From the NCBI GenBank assembly GCA_900470965.1, contig UCCS01000048.1, positions 1 through 64,000 on the forward strand: a DNA stretch of 64,000 nucleotides. Direction: 5' to 3'. Shown here one piece after another: positions 55,676 to 64,000 of this stretch (positions are counted from its first letter, which is position 1; each line of letters starts with the position of its first letter). A model generated the notes under the pieces. The model saw only the letters and a list, made by a program, of their open reading frames with translations. It made no database searches and was not told the origin of the DNA. The translations under genes were made by a program, and so were the position numbers. The stretch comes from Hyphomicrobiales bacterium (GTDB lineage: Bacteria > Pseudomonadota > Alphaproteobacteria > Rhizobiales > Rhizobiaceae).

Positions 55676-55718
55676 TCTCTCGACTATCTTCCGATCCGGC
55701 GGGTGTTGCTATCGCATG

Positions 55719-56066
55719 TTATGCAGCGTCGGCCTTGACCGGTTCGCCCTTCACGCGGACTTCGGAAATGCCGGTGCGGACGATGCGCACGCGCACGCCT
55801 TCGGCGATTTCGACTTCGACTTCCTTCTCGTCGACAACCTTCGTAACCTTGCCAACGAGGCCGCCGCCGGTAACGATCTGGTCGCCGCGACGGATCGCCT
55901 TCAAGGTCTCCTCACGCTTCTTGGCCTGCGCGCGCTGCGGGCGGATGAGCAGGAAATACCAGACCACCATCAGCGGCACGAACAGGATGATCATTTCGAG
56001 GCCTGAGCCGCCGAAAGCACTCGTGGCGTCAGTTGCGCTCTGGGCAAATGCCGGGGTGATAAACAT
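55719..56066 (-). CDS. yajC: Preprotein translocase subunit YajC
   Basis: A 115-aa single-span partner of SecDF. One membrane segment is at about residues 22-42 (MIILFVPLMVVWYFLLIRPQ), followed by the family's AQAKKREETLKAIRRGDQIVTGGGLVGKV. It is the first gene of the yajC-secDF unit and is divergent from the DUF815 gene. Confidence 0.95.
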   Translation of the reverse strand: MFITPAFAQSATDATSAFGGSGLEMIILFVPLMVVWYFLLIRPQRAQAKKREETLKAIRRGDQIVTGGGLVGKVTKVVDEKEVEVEIAEGVRVRIVRTGISEVRVKGEPVKADAA

Positions 56067-56275
56067 GCTAAGCTCCTCAGGCTATGGGCGGCGGAACCCC
56101 GCCTCTCTTTTCAAGTCGCCGGACTATAGTTGCAGCCTTTATGAATGCAACAAAAACAGCCGGAAAGCGTACCGATTCCGCTGCCTCATAACCTTTCCGC
56201 TGTGGAAAGGCCATGCTACCCGGCATCAAAAAAGCGAAAGCGGATTATCGCTGCAATCTATGAAGGAGGCACCCG

Positions 56276-57148
56276 ATGGCCGAAGAAATCAATAGTGTTC
56301 TGCTTCAGGAGCTGAAGAGGCTTGCGGATGCGGTCGAACGGCTGGCGGGACCGGCGCCCGCTGCCAATGACTGGAACGCCGCTGACTGTTTCGTCTGGTC
56401 CCCTGCGCGCCATTATCTGCAGCCCGTCAGGCGTCCCAATCGCGTGGCGCTAAAGCTTATCCGTGGCGTCGATCACGTGCGCGACATCCTGCACGAAAAC
56501 ACCGTGCGTTTTGCCGAGGGCTATGCAGCCAACAACGTGCTGCTCTGGGGCGCGCGTGGCATGGGCAAGTCCTCGCTGGTCAAGGCCGTGCATGAAGATG
56601 TGCGCCGCGAGAGCAGCGTATCGTTGAAACTCGTCGAAGTGCATCGCGAAGACATTGCCAGCCTGCCGACGCTCCTCGACCTCCTCAAGGATACGCCGCA
56701 TCGCGTTATCGTCTTCTGCGACGACCTCTCCTTCGACCACGATGATACCGCCTATAAGTCGCTCAAGGCGGCGCTCGATGGGGGCGTGGAAGGGCGGCCG
56801 GACAATGTGCTGTTCTATGCCACGTCCAACCGGCGCCACCTGCTGCCGCGCCACATGATGGAAAACGAGCAGTCGACGGCAATCAATCCGTCCGAAGCCG
56901 TCGAGGAGAAGGTGTCACTCTCGGACCGCTTCGGCCTGTGGCTCGGCTTCCACAAATGCAGCCAGGAAGATTATCTGACGATGATCGACGGCTACGCCGA
57001 ACACTTCAAGCTCGGCCTTGAGCGCGAGAGGATGCATGCCGAGGCGCTGGAATGGGCAACGACCCGCGGCGCCCGCTCCGGTCGCGTTGCCTGGCAATAT
57101 ATCCAGGATCTGGCCGGCCGCATGCGCGTCCATCTCGACCGCGCTTGA
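56276..57148 (+). CDS. DUF815 family ATPase
   Basis: A 290-aa AAA-type ATPase of the DUF815 family. The P-loop is GARGMGKSSLVKA (about residues 96-108), the Walker B-like FCDDLSFD is near residue 150, and arginine-finger-like segments follow (ATSNRRHLLPRHM). GGAG lies 7 nt upstream of ATG. The role is unknown; the gene is on the plus strand amid minus-strand export genes and is closed by a bidirectional terminator. Confidence 0.9.
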   Translation: MAEEINSVLLQELKRLADAVERLAGPAPAANDWNAADCFVWSPARHYLQPVRRPNRVALKLIRGVDHVRDILHENTVRFAEGYAANNVLLWGARGMGKSSLVKAVHEDVRRESSVSLKLVEVHREDIASLPTLLDLLKDTPHRVIVFCDDLSFDHDDTAYKSLKAALDGGVEGRPDNVLFYATSNRRHLLPRHMMENEQSTAINPSEAVEEKVSLSDRFGLWLGFHKCSQEDYLTMIDGYAEHFKLGLERERMHAEALEWATTRGARSGRVAWQYIQDLAGRMRVHLDRA

Positions 57149-57214
57149 GCATTTCCTCACGCGTGTCGTTCTAGCAAAATCACTGCGGACTTTGGGCGAC
57201 ACGCCTAAAACGAC

Positions 57215-57243
57215 AAAAGCCCGGCTGCTGGCCGGGCTTTTGC
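57215..57243. terminator. Bidirectional terminator
   Basis: AAAAGCCCGGC-TGCTG-GCCGGGCTTTT: an 11-bp stem flanked by A/T tracts, between the convergent DUF815 and LysM/M23 genes. Confidence 0.9.
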
Positions 57244-57280
57244 ACTTTCCTGAGACGCTCTACCTGCTCAGAAATCTCAC

Positions 57281-58894
57281 CTATTCAAGAAATGTCATGG
57301 GGTTGACCGGGGACGCATCCTTGCGAACCTCAAAGTGAACCTGCGGCTGCTTGACGTTGCCGCTCATGCCCGACATGGCGACCGTCTGGCCACGCTGGAT
57401 CTTCTGGCCGCGGGTAACGCTCAGCGTATCGGCATTGCCGTAGACGGTGACGGTGCCGTCGTCGTGACGGACGAGAACCGTGTTGCCGAGTTCCTTCAGG
57501 CCGTTACCGGCATAGATGACAACGCCGTTTTCGGCAGCCTTGATCGCAGTCCCCTGCGGAACCGAGATATCGATGCCATCATTGCGGCTGCCGTTGACGT
57601 TGGCGCCATAGGCAGCGATCACCTGGCCGCGAACCGGCCAGCGATATTTGCCGATGCCGGTGGCTTCAGGAGCAGCAGCGCTGACATCGGACTTCTTCTC
57701 GACGTCATCGACTGTCTGCGTGGCGGCAGGGGCCTTGTAGGGCGCCGGCTGCGCGGAGGCCGTCTGGACCGGGGCGCTCGCCGGCTGGGCAGGCTTGACC
57801 TGCTCGACCTTCTGCGCCGGGATGGAGGCCGTCTTGATCGTGTCGGCAGAAGCTCCGCCGTTCGGGATCTTCAACTCCTGGCCGATGCGGATCGAGCTCG
57901 CCGACAGATTGTTGGCTGCCTTGATATCGTCGATGTTGGCGCCCGTCGCCTTGGCGATCTTGGCTAGCGAGTCACCCTGCTTGACTGTGTAGGTTCCCGC
58001 GGCACCATTCGGATTCTTGCCGCCTGCCGGAGGAGCTTTGCCCGTTGGATCTGCACTCGCGACAGTCTTGTCGCGAGCCGAATTGGCACCCGGAACGACA
58101 GCAACCTTCTGCTCCTGGCCCTTCGTCGGCTGCGGCAGGTCGCCAGGCTTGGAAAGGTCGGCGGACTGAGCTGCAGCCTTGGCAGCATTGTTGCCGCCGT
58201 TGAAGGTCGGGATGAGGATCGCCTGGCCGGGCTGCGCAGCTGAAGCCGTCTTCAGATTGTTGACACGCAGGATTTCCTTTTCCGGAACGCCGTAGCGGCG
58301 GGAAAGGACAGCGATGTTTTCACCCGGACGCAGCGTGACCGACGGAGCATTGGTCCCCGACCAGCCCGAAACCTTCGGCGTCGTGCCCGTCGTCAGCGTA
58401 TCGGGAGTAACTCTCGGCGCATTCATGCCCGCCGGAGCGATGCGATCGGGCTTCGGAGCGGCTGGAAACGGCTGGGCAAGCGCAACGTCTCTTTCCCGCT
58501 GACGGGGAGAAACGGACCCTGCGCTCGGCGGCGCGAGTTCGGTGCGCTGAACGGAAACCGGTGCGGATGCCATCCGTGCGGCGGAGCCGGATGTGGCAAC
58601 CGGATCATAGCTCGGGCGGCCCGGATAGGGCTGGCTCATCGTATTATTCTGAGCGTAAGACGGCTGCATGGCCGAACCACCAAGATCGGCGCGCGGCACC
58701 GGGTCGCCCTGCGGCCCGTTGAAACCCCTGCGCGGGATCGAATTCGTCGTCATCTGATCCTGCCCGGAGGAAGAAAACAGATTGCCGAAACGTGTTACAT
58801 CGGAGCTGCAGCCTGTTGCTGCACTCGCCAGCAAGGCGACGACCAGAAAATTGCCGGCCGATTTCCCGAACTTCGGCGAAAGACTGAAACGCAT
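57281..58894 (-). CDS. LysM/M23 lipoprotein, NlpD/DipM-like activator
   Basis: A 537-aa lipoprotein: lipobox ATGC (C29), a long Pro/Ser-rich linker, two LysM domains (about 185-228 and 302-347) and a C-terminal LytM/M23 domain (about 420-537). The usual zinc ligands are altered: the HxxxD motif reads NDGID with Asn in place of His, and the HxH motif reads QVH. This fits a non-catalytic factor that activates peptidoglycan amidases at the septum, like NlpD, EnvC or DipM. ATG at 58894 is chosen; GTG at 58906 is also in frame. It follows pcm in the tat-serS-surE-pcm unit. Confidence 0.9.
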   Translation of the reverse strand: MRFSLSPKFGKSAGNFLVVALLASAATGCSSDVTRFGNLFSSSGQDQMTTNSIPRRGFNGPQGDPVPRADLGGSAMQPSYAQNNTMSQPYPGRPSYDPVATSGSAARMASAPVSVQRTELAPPSAGSVSPRQRERDVALAQPFPAAPKPDRIAPAGMNAPRVTPDTLTTGTTPKVSGWSGTNAPSVTLRPGENIAVLSRRYGVPEKEILRVNNLKTASAAQPGQAILIPTFNGGNNAAKAAAQSADLSKPGDLPQPTKGQEQKVAVVPGANSARDKTVASADPTGKAPPAGGKNPNGAAGTYTVKQGDSLAKIAKATGANIDDIKAANNLSASSIRIGQELKIPNGGASADTIKTASIPAQKVEQVKPAQPASAPVQTASAQPAPYKAPAATQTVDDVEKKSDVSAAAPEATGIGKYRWPVRGQVIAAYGANVNGSRNDGIDISVPQGTAIKAAENGVVIYAGNGLKELGNTVLVRHDDGTVTVYGNADTLSVTRGQKIQRGQTVAMSGMSGNVKQPQVHFEVRKDASPVNPMTFLE

Positions 58895-59056
58895 GACTCG
58901 ACCCACTTAGAACGCAACCATTTGTGAATCTATTAAAGCGCGTTAGTGTTACCATGCGGTTAAGGCGCTGGAATCAGTGCTATATTTTTGAGAACTTGAT
59001 AACCATAAGTTTGCGGGCGAAAAATCATAGCCCGCCGGGCCTTGCGGGCTGCCGGT

Positions 59057-59710
59057 CTAGAGCTGCGAAGCAAGCCTTGGAACAATCGGCAGATAGGGAG
59101 CGTCGAAGAGCTCTTCCCGCTCGAAGCGGCTGCCGGTCTTTGTCAGCCGCACCATGCGGCATTCATTCTCGGAGATCATCAGCGGCGCAATCATGGAACC
59201 GCCGGACACCAGCTGATCGGCATAGAAGCGCGGCATGGAATTGAAAGCGGCCGTAACGAGGATGCGGTCAAAAGTGCCCTCGCCCTGCATGCCGCCGCTG
59301 CCATCGGCCTGGCGGATGATGACGCTGCGCAGGCTGAGCTTTTCCATGCGGCGCTGGGCCGAAAGCGTCAGCGTCTTGTAGCGATCGACCGTCAGCACGC
59401 GTTCTGCAATGCGACCGATAACCGCCGCGGTAAAGCCGCTGCCCGTGCCGATCTCGAGTACGCGCTGACCGGGGCGGACCTTCAGGTGATGCAAAAGACG
59501 GACGGCGAAATCGACGCCCTCCAGAAATGAGCCGCACTCGATCGGGATCGTGCGGCTGGAATAGGCGTTCTCGGTAAATTGCGGCGGGACGAAAAGCGAG
59601 CGCGGCGTCTGCTCGACAGCCGTCAGCAAATCGATGTCGGAAATGCCTTCCGCGCGCAATCTCAAGACCAGCGCTGCGAAGCCTTCCTTCTCGGCCAGTT
59701 TTGCCGTCAA
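59057..59710 (-). CDS. pcm: Protein-L-isoaspartate O-methyltransferase
   Basis: Repairs isoaspartyl residues in damaged proteins. The 217-aa enzyme has the SAM motif [18 protein letters not shown] (about 77-94) and [17 protein letters not shown]. The start overlaps the surE stop by four bases. surE and pcm are commonly paired as a stress-survival unit. Confidence 0.95.
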   Translation of the reverse strand: MTAKLAEKEGFAALVLRLRAEGISDIDLLTAVEQTPRSLFVPPQFTENAYSSRTIPIECGSFLEGVDFAVRLLHHLKVRPGQRVLEIGTGSGFTAAVIGRIAERVLTVDRYKTLTLSAQRRMEKLSLRSVIIRQADGSGGMQGEGTFDRILVTAAFNSMPRFYADQLVSGGSMIAPLMISENECRMVRLTKTGSRFEREELFDAPYLPIVPRLASQL

Positions 59711-60480
59711 CCCTTTACTCCGCGTCCGAGGGCCCGCGCCACGCGGTCCGTCACGGAATAATCGGTCAGATCAAGTTTCAAAGGTGTTACCGAAATCTTA
59801 TTATGCTTGAGGGCGTGAATATCGCTACCCTCGGTAAAGGCGCCGGCGCGTTCGCCGAATTTCAGCCAGTAATAGGGGAAGCCACGACCATCCGTGCGCG
59901 CATCGACCTGCAGGTTGAAGGCAAGCTTGCCTTGCGCGGTCACTTCAACGCCCTCGACTTCATCGGGACGACAGTTGGGGAAGTTGAGGTTCAGGAAGGT
60001 GCCTTCAGGAAGATCGACCGTCATCAGCTTTTCGAGCATCGCCGGAGCGTGAGCCTCGCACACCTCCCAGGGCAGGATGCGGGCACCGTCATCATAGATA
60101 TAGGCCTGACTGAGGGCGAAGGAGCGCACGCCCTGCATCGTGCCTTCGATGGCGCCGGCGATGGTGCCGGAATAGGTCACGTCGTCGGCGACGTTGGAGC
60201 CGGAGTTCACGCCGGACAAAACGAGGTCCGGCTTGATATCCAGCACCTGCTTGATGCCCATGATGACGCAATCGGTCGGCGTGCCGCGGAGCGCATAGTG
60301 TTTGTCGGAAATCTTCCGGAGCCGCAACGGCTCCGAAAGGCTGAGCGAATGCGCAAGGCCGCTCTGGTCGGTTTCGGGGGCGACAATCCAGACATCGTCA
60401 GAAAGCGCCCTTGCGATCCGTTCCAGCGCACCCAAGCCCTCGGCATGGATACCGTCGTCATTCGTCAGCAGGATGCGCAT
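59707..60480 (-). CDS. surE: 5'/3'-nucleotidase SurE
   Basis: A metal-dependent nucleoside monophosphatase. The 257-aa protein has the [11 protein letters not shown] start with two metal-binding Asp (residues 8-9), then [28 protein letters not shown] and the NFPNC end of the core. It lies 4 bp downstream of serS and overlaps pcm by four bases. Confidence 0.97.
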   Translation of the reverse strand: MRILLTNDDGIHAEGLGALERIARALSDDVWIVAPETDQSGLAHSLSLSEPLRLRKISDKHYALRGTPTDCVIMGIKQVLDIKPDLVLSGVNSGSNVADDVTYSGTIAGAIEGTMQGVRSFALSQAYIYDDGARILPWEVCEAHAPAMLEKLMTVDLPEGTFLNLNFPNCRPDEVEGVEVTAQGKLAFNLQVDARTDGRGFPYYWLKFGERAGAFTEGSDIHALKHNKISVTPLKLDLTDYSVTDRVARALGRGVKG

Positions 60481-60484
60481 GGTC

Positions 60485-61768
60485 TCAAGCCGCCCGTTCG
60501 ATCTTCGTCAGGCCGCCCATATAGGGCTGCAAAACGTCCGGAATCGTGACCGAACCATCCTCGTTCAGATAATTTTCCAAGACCGCGATCAGGCAGCGGC
60601 CGACAGCCGTACCGGAGCCGTTCAGCGTATGAACGAACTTCGTCGCCTTGTTGTCCTTGCCACGATAGCGGGCGTTCATGCGCCGCGCCTGGAAATCGCC
60701 GCAGACAGAGCAGGACGAGATCTCGCGGAAAGTGTTCTGACCCGGCAGCCAGACTTCGAGGTCATAGGTCTTGCGCGAGCCGAAGCCCATGTCGCCTGTG
60801 CAAAGCGTCATCGTGCGGAAATGCAGACCCAGGCGCTTCAACACTTCTTCGGCGCAGGCCGTCATGCGCTCATGTTCGGCGAGCGAGCTCTCGGCGTCGG
60901 TGATCGAGACCAGCTCGCACTTCCAGAACTGGTGCTGGCGCAGCATGCCACGGGTATCGCGGCCGGCAGATCCCGCCTCCGAACGGAAGGATGGCGTAAG
61001 AGCAGTGAAGCGCAGCGGCAGCTTTTCCTGATCGAGGATTTCTTCACGAACCAGGTTGGTCAGCGTCACTTCCGCGGTCGGGATGAGGTAACGACCATCC
61101 GTCGTCTTGAAGAGATCTTCCTCGAACTTCGGCAGGTTGCCGGTGCCGAACAGTGCCTCGCCCCGCACCATCAACGGCGAAGACACTTCGGTATAGCCGT
61201 GTTCGGTCGTGTGGAGGTCGATCATGAACTGGCCGAGCGCGCGTTCCAGCTTGGCGAGCGGGCCGGTCAACACCGTGAAGCGCGAACCGGAGAGCTTGGT
61301 GGCCCGTTCGAAATCCATATAGCCGAGGGCTTCGCCGATTTCGAAATGCTCCTTCGGCGCGTGGTTCCAGCGCGGCCTTTCGCCGACGATACGCGTCACG
61401 ACATTGTCGTGCTCGTCCTTGCCGACAGGCACCTCATCGAGCGGCACGTTCGGGATGCGCGAAAGCTGGTCGTTGAGCTCGGCGGAAAGTGCACGCTCTT
61501 CCTCTTCGGCAGCCGGCAGCGTTTCCTTGATCTCGGCGACCTCGCCCTTCAGCTTGTCGGCAAGCTCGGCGTTCTTCTGCGCCATGGCCGCACCGATCTC
61601 CTTGGAGGCGGTGTTGCGGCGGGACAGCAGATCCTGCGCCTTCTGCACGGCGGAGCGGCGCTTCTCGTCAAGGGCGATGAGAGATTGCGACTGAGGCTCC
61701 GCTCCGCGCTTTGCAAGGGCGGCATCGAGGGCCTCGGGATTCTCACGGATCCATTTGATATCGAGCAT
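60485..61768 (-). CDS. serS: Seryl-tRNA synthetase
   Basis: A class II aminoacyl-tRNA synthetase of 427 aa. An N-terminal coiled-coil arm (about 30-100) that binds the long variable arm of tRNA(Ser) precedes the catalytic domain with [31 protein letters not shown] (motif 2) and the C-terminal [17 protein letters not shown] (motif 3). The ATG at 61768 fits the family start ([12 protein letters not shown]). It is 94 bp downstream of tatC. Confidence 0.97.
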   Translation of the reverse strand: MLDIKWIRENPEALDAALAKRGAEPQSQSLIALDEKRRSAVQKAQDLLSRRNTASKEIGAAMAQKNAELADKLKGEVAEIKETLPAAEEEERALSAELNDQLSRIPNVPLDEVPVGKDEHDNVVTRIVGERPRWNHAPKEHFEIGEALGYMDFERATKLSGSRFTVLTGPLAKLERALGQFMIDLHTTEHGYTEVSSPLMVRGEALFGTGNLPKFEEDLFKTTDGRYLIPTAEVTLTNLVREEILDQEKLPLRFTALTPSFRSEAGSAGRDTRGMLRQHQFWKCELVSITDAESSLAEHERMTACAEEVLKRLGLHFRTMTLCTGDMGFGSRKTYDLEVWLPGQNTFREISSCSVCGDFQARRMNARYRGKDNKATKFVHTLNGSGTAVGRCLIAVLENYLNEDGSVTIPDVLQPYMGGLTKIERAA

Positions 61769-61799
61769 CGTCGTTCCAGATCGTTTCAACAGGAATGAA

Positions 61800-61823
61800 C
61801 CGGTCGGAGAAAACCCCGACCGG
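61800..61823. repeat. Inverted repeat between tatC and serS
   Basis: CCGGTCGG, eight bases, CCGACCGG. There is no T-run, so it could be an attenuating or processing hairpin between two genes of one operon. Confidence 0.4.
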
Positions 61824-61862
61824 ATGGGAAACGGCAGAACTCAGTGAAATGTCCTGATGCGC

Positions 61863-62690
61863 TCAGACGCTGTCCGTCTTGGCGACGTCAGAGGATTCGC
61901 TGGCCTCTTCAAGCGCCTGTTTGGAACGCTGACGCTCCACGAGTCGTGCCGCGTAGATGGAAATCTCGTAGAGAAGGATCGTCGGCAGCGCAAGGCCGAT
62001 CTGGGACATGGGATCGGGCGGCGTCAGCACCGCCGCCACGACGAAGGCAAGCACGATCGCAAACTTGCGCTTTTCGGCGAGCCATTGCGACGTCAGAAGA
62101 CCGACGCGGGCCAGAAGCGTGGTGATGACCGGCAGCTGGAAGACAAGGCCGAAGGAGAAGACCAGCGTCATGATCAGGCTCAGATATTCCGAGACCTTCG
62201 GCAGGAGCGAGATCGCCACTTCGTCATGGCCCGGCGCCTGCTGCATCGACAGAAAGAACCACATGACCATCGGCGTGAAGAAGAAATAGACCAGCGCGCC
62301 ACCCATGAGGAACAGGATCGGCGATGCGATCAGGAACGGCAGGAAAGCCTGGCGTTCGTTCTTGTAGAGGCCGGGAGCGACGAACTTGTAGATCTGCGCG
62401 GCGATGATCGGGAAGGCGATCACAAGACCGCCGAACATGGCGACCTTGACCTGTGTGAAGAAGAATTCCTGCGGCGCCGTATAGATCAGCTGCGCCTTCT
62501 CGACATCGAGATGGGCCCAGCTGACAGCAAGCTTGTAGGGATAGACGAGGTAATTGAAGATGTGCTTGGCGAAAATGAAGCACCCGATGAAGGCGATGAA
62601 GAAGGCGGCAATCGACCAGATCAGCCGCGTGCGCAGCTCCATAAGGTGCTCGATCAACGGCTGCGGCTTGTCTTGTGTATCACCGCTCAT
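61863..62690 (-). CDS. tatC: Twin-arginine translocase subunit TatC
   Basis: The receptor for twin-arginine signal peptides. The 275-aa polytopic protein has six expected membrane segments and the conserved LMELRTRLIWS start (about residues 15-25), FTQVKVAMFGGLVIAFPIIAAQIYKFVAPGLYKNER and GLVFQLPVI. It overlaps the tatB stop codon by four bases (ATGA). Confidence 0.97.
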   Translation of the reverse strand: MSGDTQDKPQPLIEHLMELRTRLIWSIAAFFIAFIGCFIFAKHIFNYLVYPYKLAVSWAHLDVEKAQLIYTAPQEFFFTQVKVAMFGGLVIAFPIIAAQIYKFVAPGLYKNERQAFLPFLIASPILFLMGGALVYFFFTPMVMWFFLSMQQAPGHDEVAISLLPKVSEYLSLIMTLVFSFGLVFQLPVITTLLARVGLLTSQWLAEKRKFAIVLAFVVAAVLTPPDPMSQIGLALPTILLYEISIYAARLVERQRSKQALEEASESSDVAKTDSV

Positions 62691-63328
62691 GCCTCATCCT
62701 TCTTCTTTTTGGAGGCCGGCTTTGCGACAGCGACCGGCTTCTTTGTAGCGGCAGCGCGCTTCGGCTTCTCGACCGGTGCCGCGACTAATGCAACGGCATC
62801 AGCCTTGTCTGCAGCCTTCACGCGCGGCTTGCGCACGGCCTTCGGCTTTTCGGCCACGGCGACCGGAACAACGGTGGCGGCAGCGACCGGCTGCGGCGCA
62901 GGAACGACTGGTGGAGTTTCCGGCAGGCTCATGGACGGCGCCGGCACAGAAACTTCCGCAGGCGGCACTTCCGTCGCAGTCTCGGCGCCCTGCTCTAGCG
63001 GGCGCTGTTCTGCCGGCTTCTCGACCTTCGTCGAATTCTGCAGGTCGGCTTTGATCTCGTTGCCCATCTGGCGCAGCGGGTTCATCGCCTCGCGCAGGCT
63101 GTTGACCGGGTTGAGTTTCTGGGCGTCGCTGATCGTGCTACGCACTTCGTCAAGCTCGGCTTCGCGAAGCGCTTCATCGAACTGGGCACGAAACTCGCCC
63201 GCGACCTTGCGGGCGCGTGCCGTCATCTTGCCGAAAGCGCGCAGCATCGGTGGCAGATCCTTGGGACCGACAACCACGATCAGAACGACCGCGATAACCA
63301 AAAGTTCGGTCCAGCCAATATCGAACAT
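62687..63328 (-). CDS. tatB: Twin-arginine translocase subunit TatB
   Basis: A 213-aa TatB: membrane segment (about 5-22), amphipathic helix with LRAFGKMTARARKVAGEFRAQFDEALREAEL, and an unusually long Pro/Ala/Lys-rich tail (about 100-213) ending KKKKDEA, which is typical of Rhizobiales. It precedes tatC with a 4-bp overlap. Confidence 0.96.
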   Translation of the reverse strand: MFDIGWTELLVIAVVLIVVVGPKDLPPMLRAFGKMTARARKVAGEFRAQFDEALREAELDEVRSTISDAQKLNPVNSLREAMNPLRQMGNEIKADLQNSTKVEKPAEQRPLEQGAETATEVPPAEVSVPAPSMSLPETPPVVPAPQPVAAATVVPVAVAEKPKAVRKPRVKAADKADAVALVAAPVEKPKRAAATKKPVAVAKPASKKKKDEA

Positions 63329-63379
63329 GCAAGGCTCCTGAACGGGCGGCGCGGGGGCAGCGCCCTTTCCCGTACGTGA

Positions 63380-63571
63380 TTACTTCGTTTCGTCGGCCTT
63401 GTGATCGACGGTCTTTGCTGCTTCCGGCGCGTCTTCGTCCGTCATGCCCTTCTTGAAGCTCTTGATGCCCTTGGCAACGTCGCCCATCAGTTCCGGGATC
63501 TTGCCGCGACCGAACAACAAAAGCACGATGGCCAGAACGATCAGCCAGTGCCACATGCTAAAAGAACCCAT
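63380..63571 (-). CDS. tatA: Twin-arginine translocase subunit TatA
   Basis: A 63-aa TatA: one membrane segment (about 5-20, [16 protein letters not shown]), then the [24 protein letters not shown] amphipathic helix and an acidic tail. It forms the protein-conducting pore of the Tat system and lies 51 bp upstream of tatB. Confidence 0.97.
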   Translation of the reverse strand: MGSFSMWHWLIVLAIVLLLFGRGKIPELMGDVAKGIKSFKKGMTDEDAPEAAKTVDHKADETK

Positions 63572-63754
63572 TACCCATACTCCCTGTTGCGATGTTCCCT
63601 CGATGTAAGAATTTCCAATACGGTTTCCAACATCAATCCTTCTGGATTGAGCTTAATGTCACGGTATCGGCCTTTGTGACAAGTCATTCATCCATCGAAA
63701 AGTCGTGATTGACATTGTTTTGCGCGGGCGTGGCAAAAGCAAGACCAAGCTTCG

Positions 63755-64000
63755 TTATTCCTCGGACGCGCCGCCGGGGGCCAGCAGTCCGAGTTCCTCG
63801 AGATCCATCTGGGTGATCGGATCCTCATCCTCGGTCAGTTCGTCGTTCATGAGGGGCGAAGGAATATTGAAATTGGCGGGGATGCGGCCGGACAGGAGGC
63901 CGGCACCCTTCAGCTCTTCGAGGCCCGGCAGGTCGCGCAATTCCTCAAGGCCGAAATGGTCGAGAAAATCTCGCGTCGTGCCGAGCGTAACAGGCCGGCC
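63755..64000 (-). CDS. scpB: Segregation and condensation protein ScpB (C-terminal part)
   Basis: Only the last 81 residues are in the window; the gene continues past the right edge. The visible part begins GRPVTLGTTRDFLDHFGLEELRDLPG, a conserved winged-helix segment of ScpB, and ends with an acidic tail (NDELTEDEDPITQMDLEELG). ScpB works with SMC and ScpA in chromosome segregation. scpAB upstream of tatABC is a common alphaproteobacterial order. Confidence 0.93.
   Translation of the reverse strand, partial: GRPVTLGTTRDFLDHFGLEELRDLPGLEELKGAGLLSGRIPANFNIPSPLMNDELTEDEDPITQMDLEELGLLAPGGASEE

Overview
The window is a 64 kb stretch of core chromosome from an alphaproteobacterium of the order Hyphomicrobiales, most probably Rhizobium sensu lato (R. 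etli/leguminosarum-like). This rests on the high and even GC content, the fused SecDF with YajC, DUF992, DUF1127 and DUF2155 proteins, a class I PHA synthase, an alphaproteobacterial complex I accessory set (NDUFS4-, NDUFA12-, NDUFAF3- and NDUFAF6-like), an anti-Shine-Dalgarno sRNA of the alpha-r14/NfeR1 type and RIME-like intergenic palindromes. I see no prophage, insertion sequence, CRISPR array or replication origin.

Layout. 1-8.3 kb: small secreted or membrane proteins, tRNA-Arg, tRNA-Pro, a two-domain cold-shock protein with DUF192, gloA, an M15 peptidase-like lipoprotein, three tRNA-Glu genes each with its own promoter, and a TMEM43 protein. 8.3-17.4 kb: recJ, hom, an alaC-type aminotransferase, a lipoprotein, phaC and a DUF2778 protein. 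17.4-21.3 kb: a 295-bp inverted-repeat element, then a LysR regulator divergent from a HAD hydrolase and a class II aldolase, and a second aminotransferase. 21.5-26.4 kb: DsbA-like protein, aroQ-accB-accC-aat, DUF2155 and NDUFA12. 26.5-34.8 kb: the split gatB and gatA/gatC genes interspersed with four GNAT acetyltransferases, a YjhX-type protein, a slipin, and two tandem degenerate tRNA-like sequences upstream of the slipin. 34.9-43.7 kb: UPF0173 hydrolase, ruvX, small membrane proteins, TetR, map, radC, a phosphatase, sthA and a B12-binding radical SAM protein. 44-51 kb: tig, tRNA-Leu, two membrane proteins, the anti-SD sRNA, two DUF1127 genes, two small stress-like genes and trmFO. 51.3-64 kb: the yajC-secDF-NDUFAF3-like-NDUFAF6-like cluster, DUF815, and scpB(partial)-tatABC-serS-surE-pcm-LysM/M23, all on the minus strand except DUF815.

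How the genes work together. The right third is an envelope and protein-export neighbourhood: Tat and Sec export, division-site cell-wall hydrolase control (degenerate LysM/M23 factor) and complex I assembly genes fused to the Sec operon. The middle is translation-centred: GatCAB, tRNAs, Aat, map, trigger factor and TrmFO. Metabolic genes cover fatty acid synthesis (accBC), shikimate (aroQ), threonine/methionine (hom), PHA storage (phaC) and NADPH/NADH balance (sthA).

The least explained features are the tandem tRNA-like pair ahead of the slipin gene, the inverted-repeat element whose two ends supply the stop codons of two convergent genes, the palindrome at the gatC promoter, and an orphan DUF596/immunity-like gene of lower GC beside tRNA-Arg.
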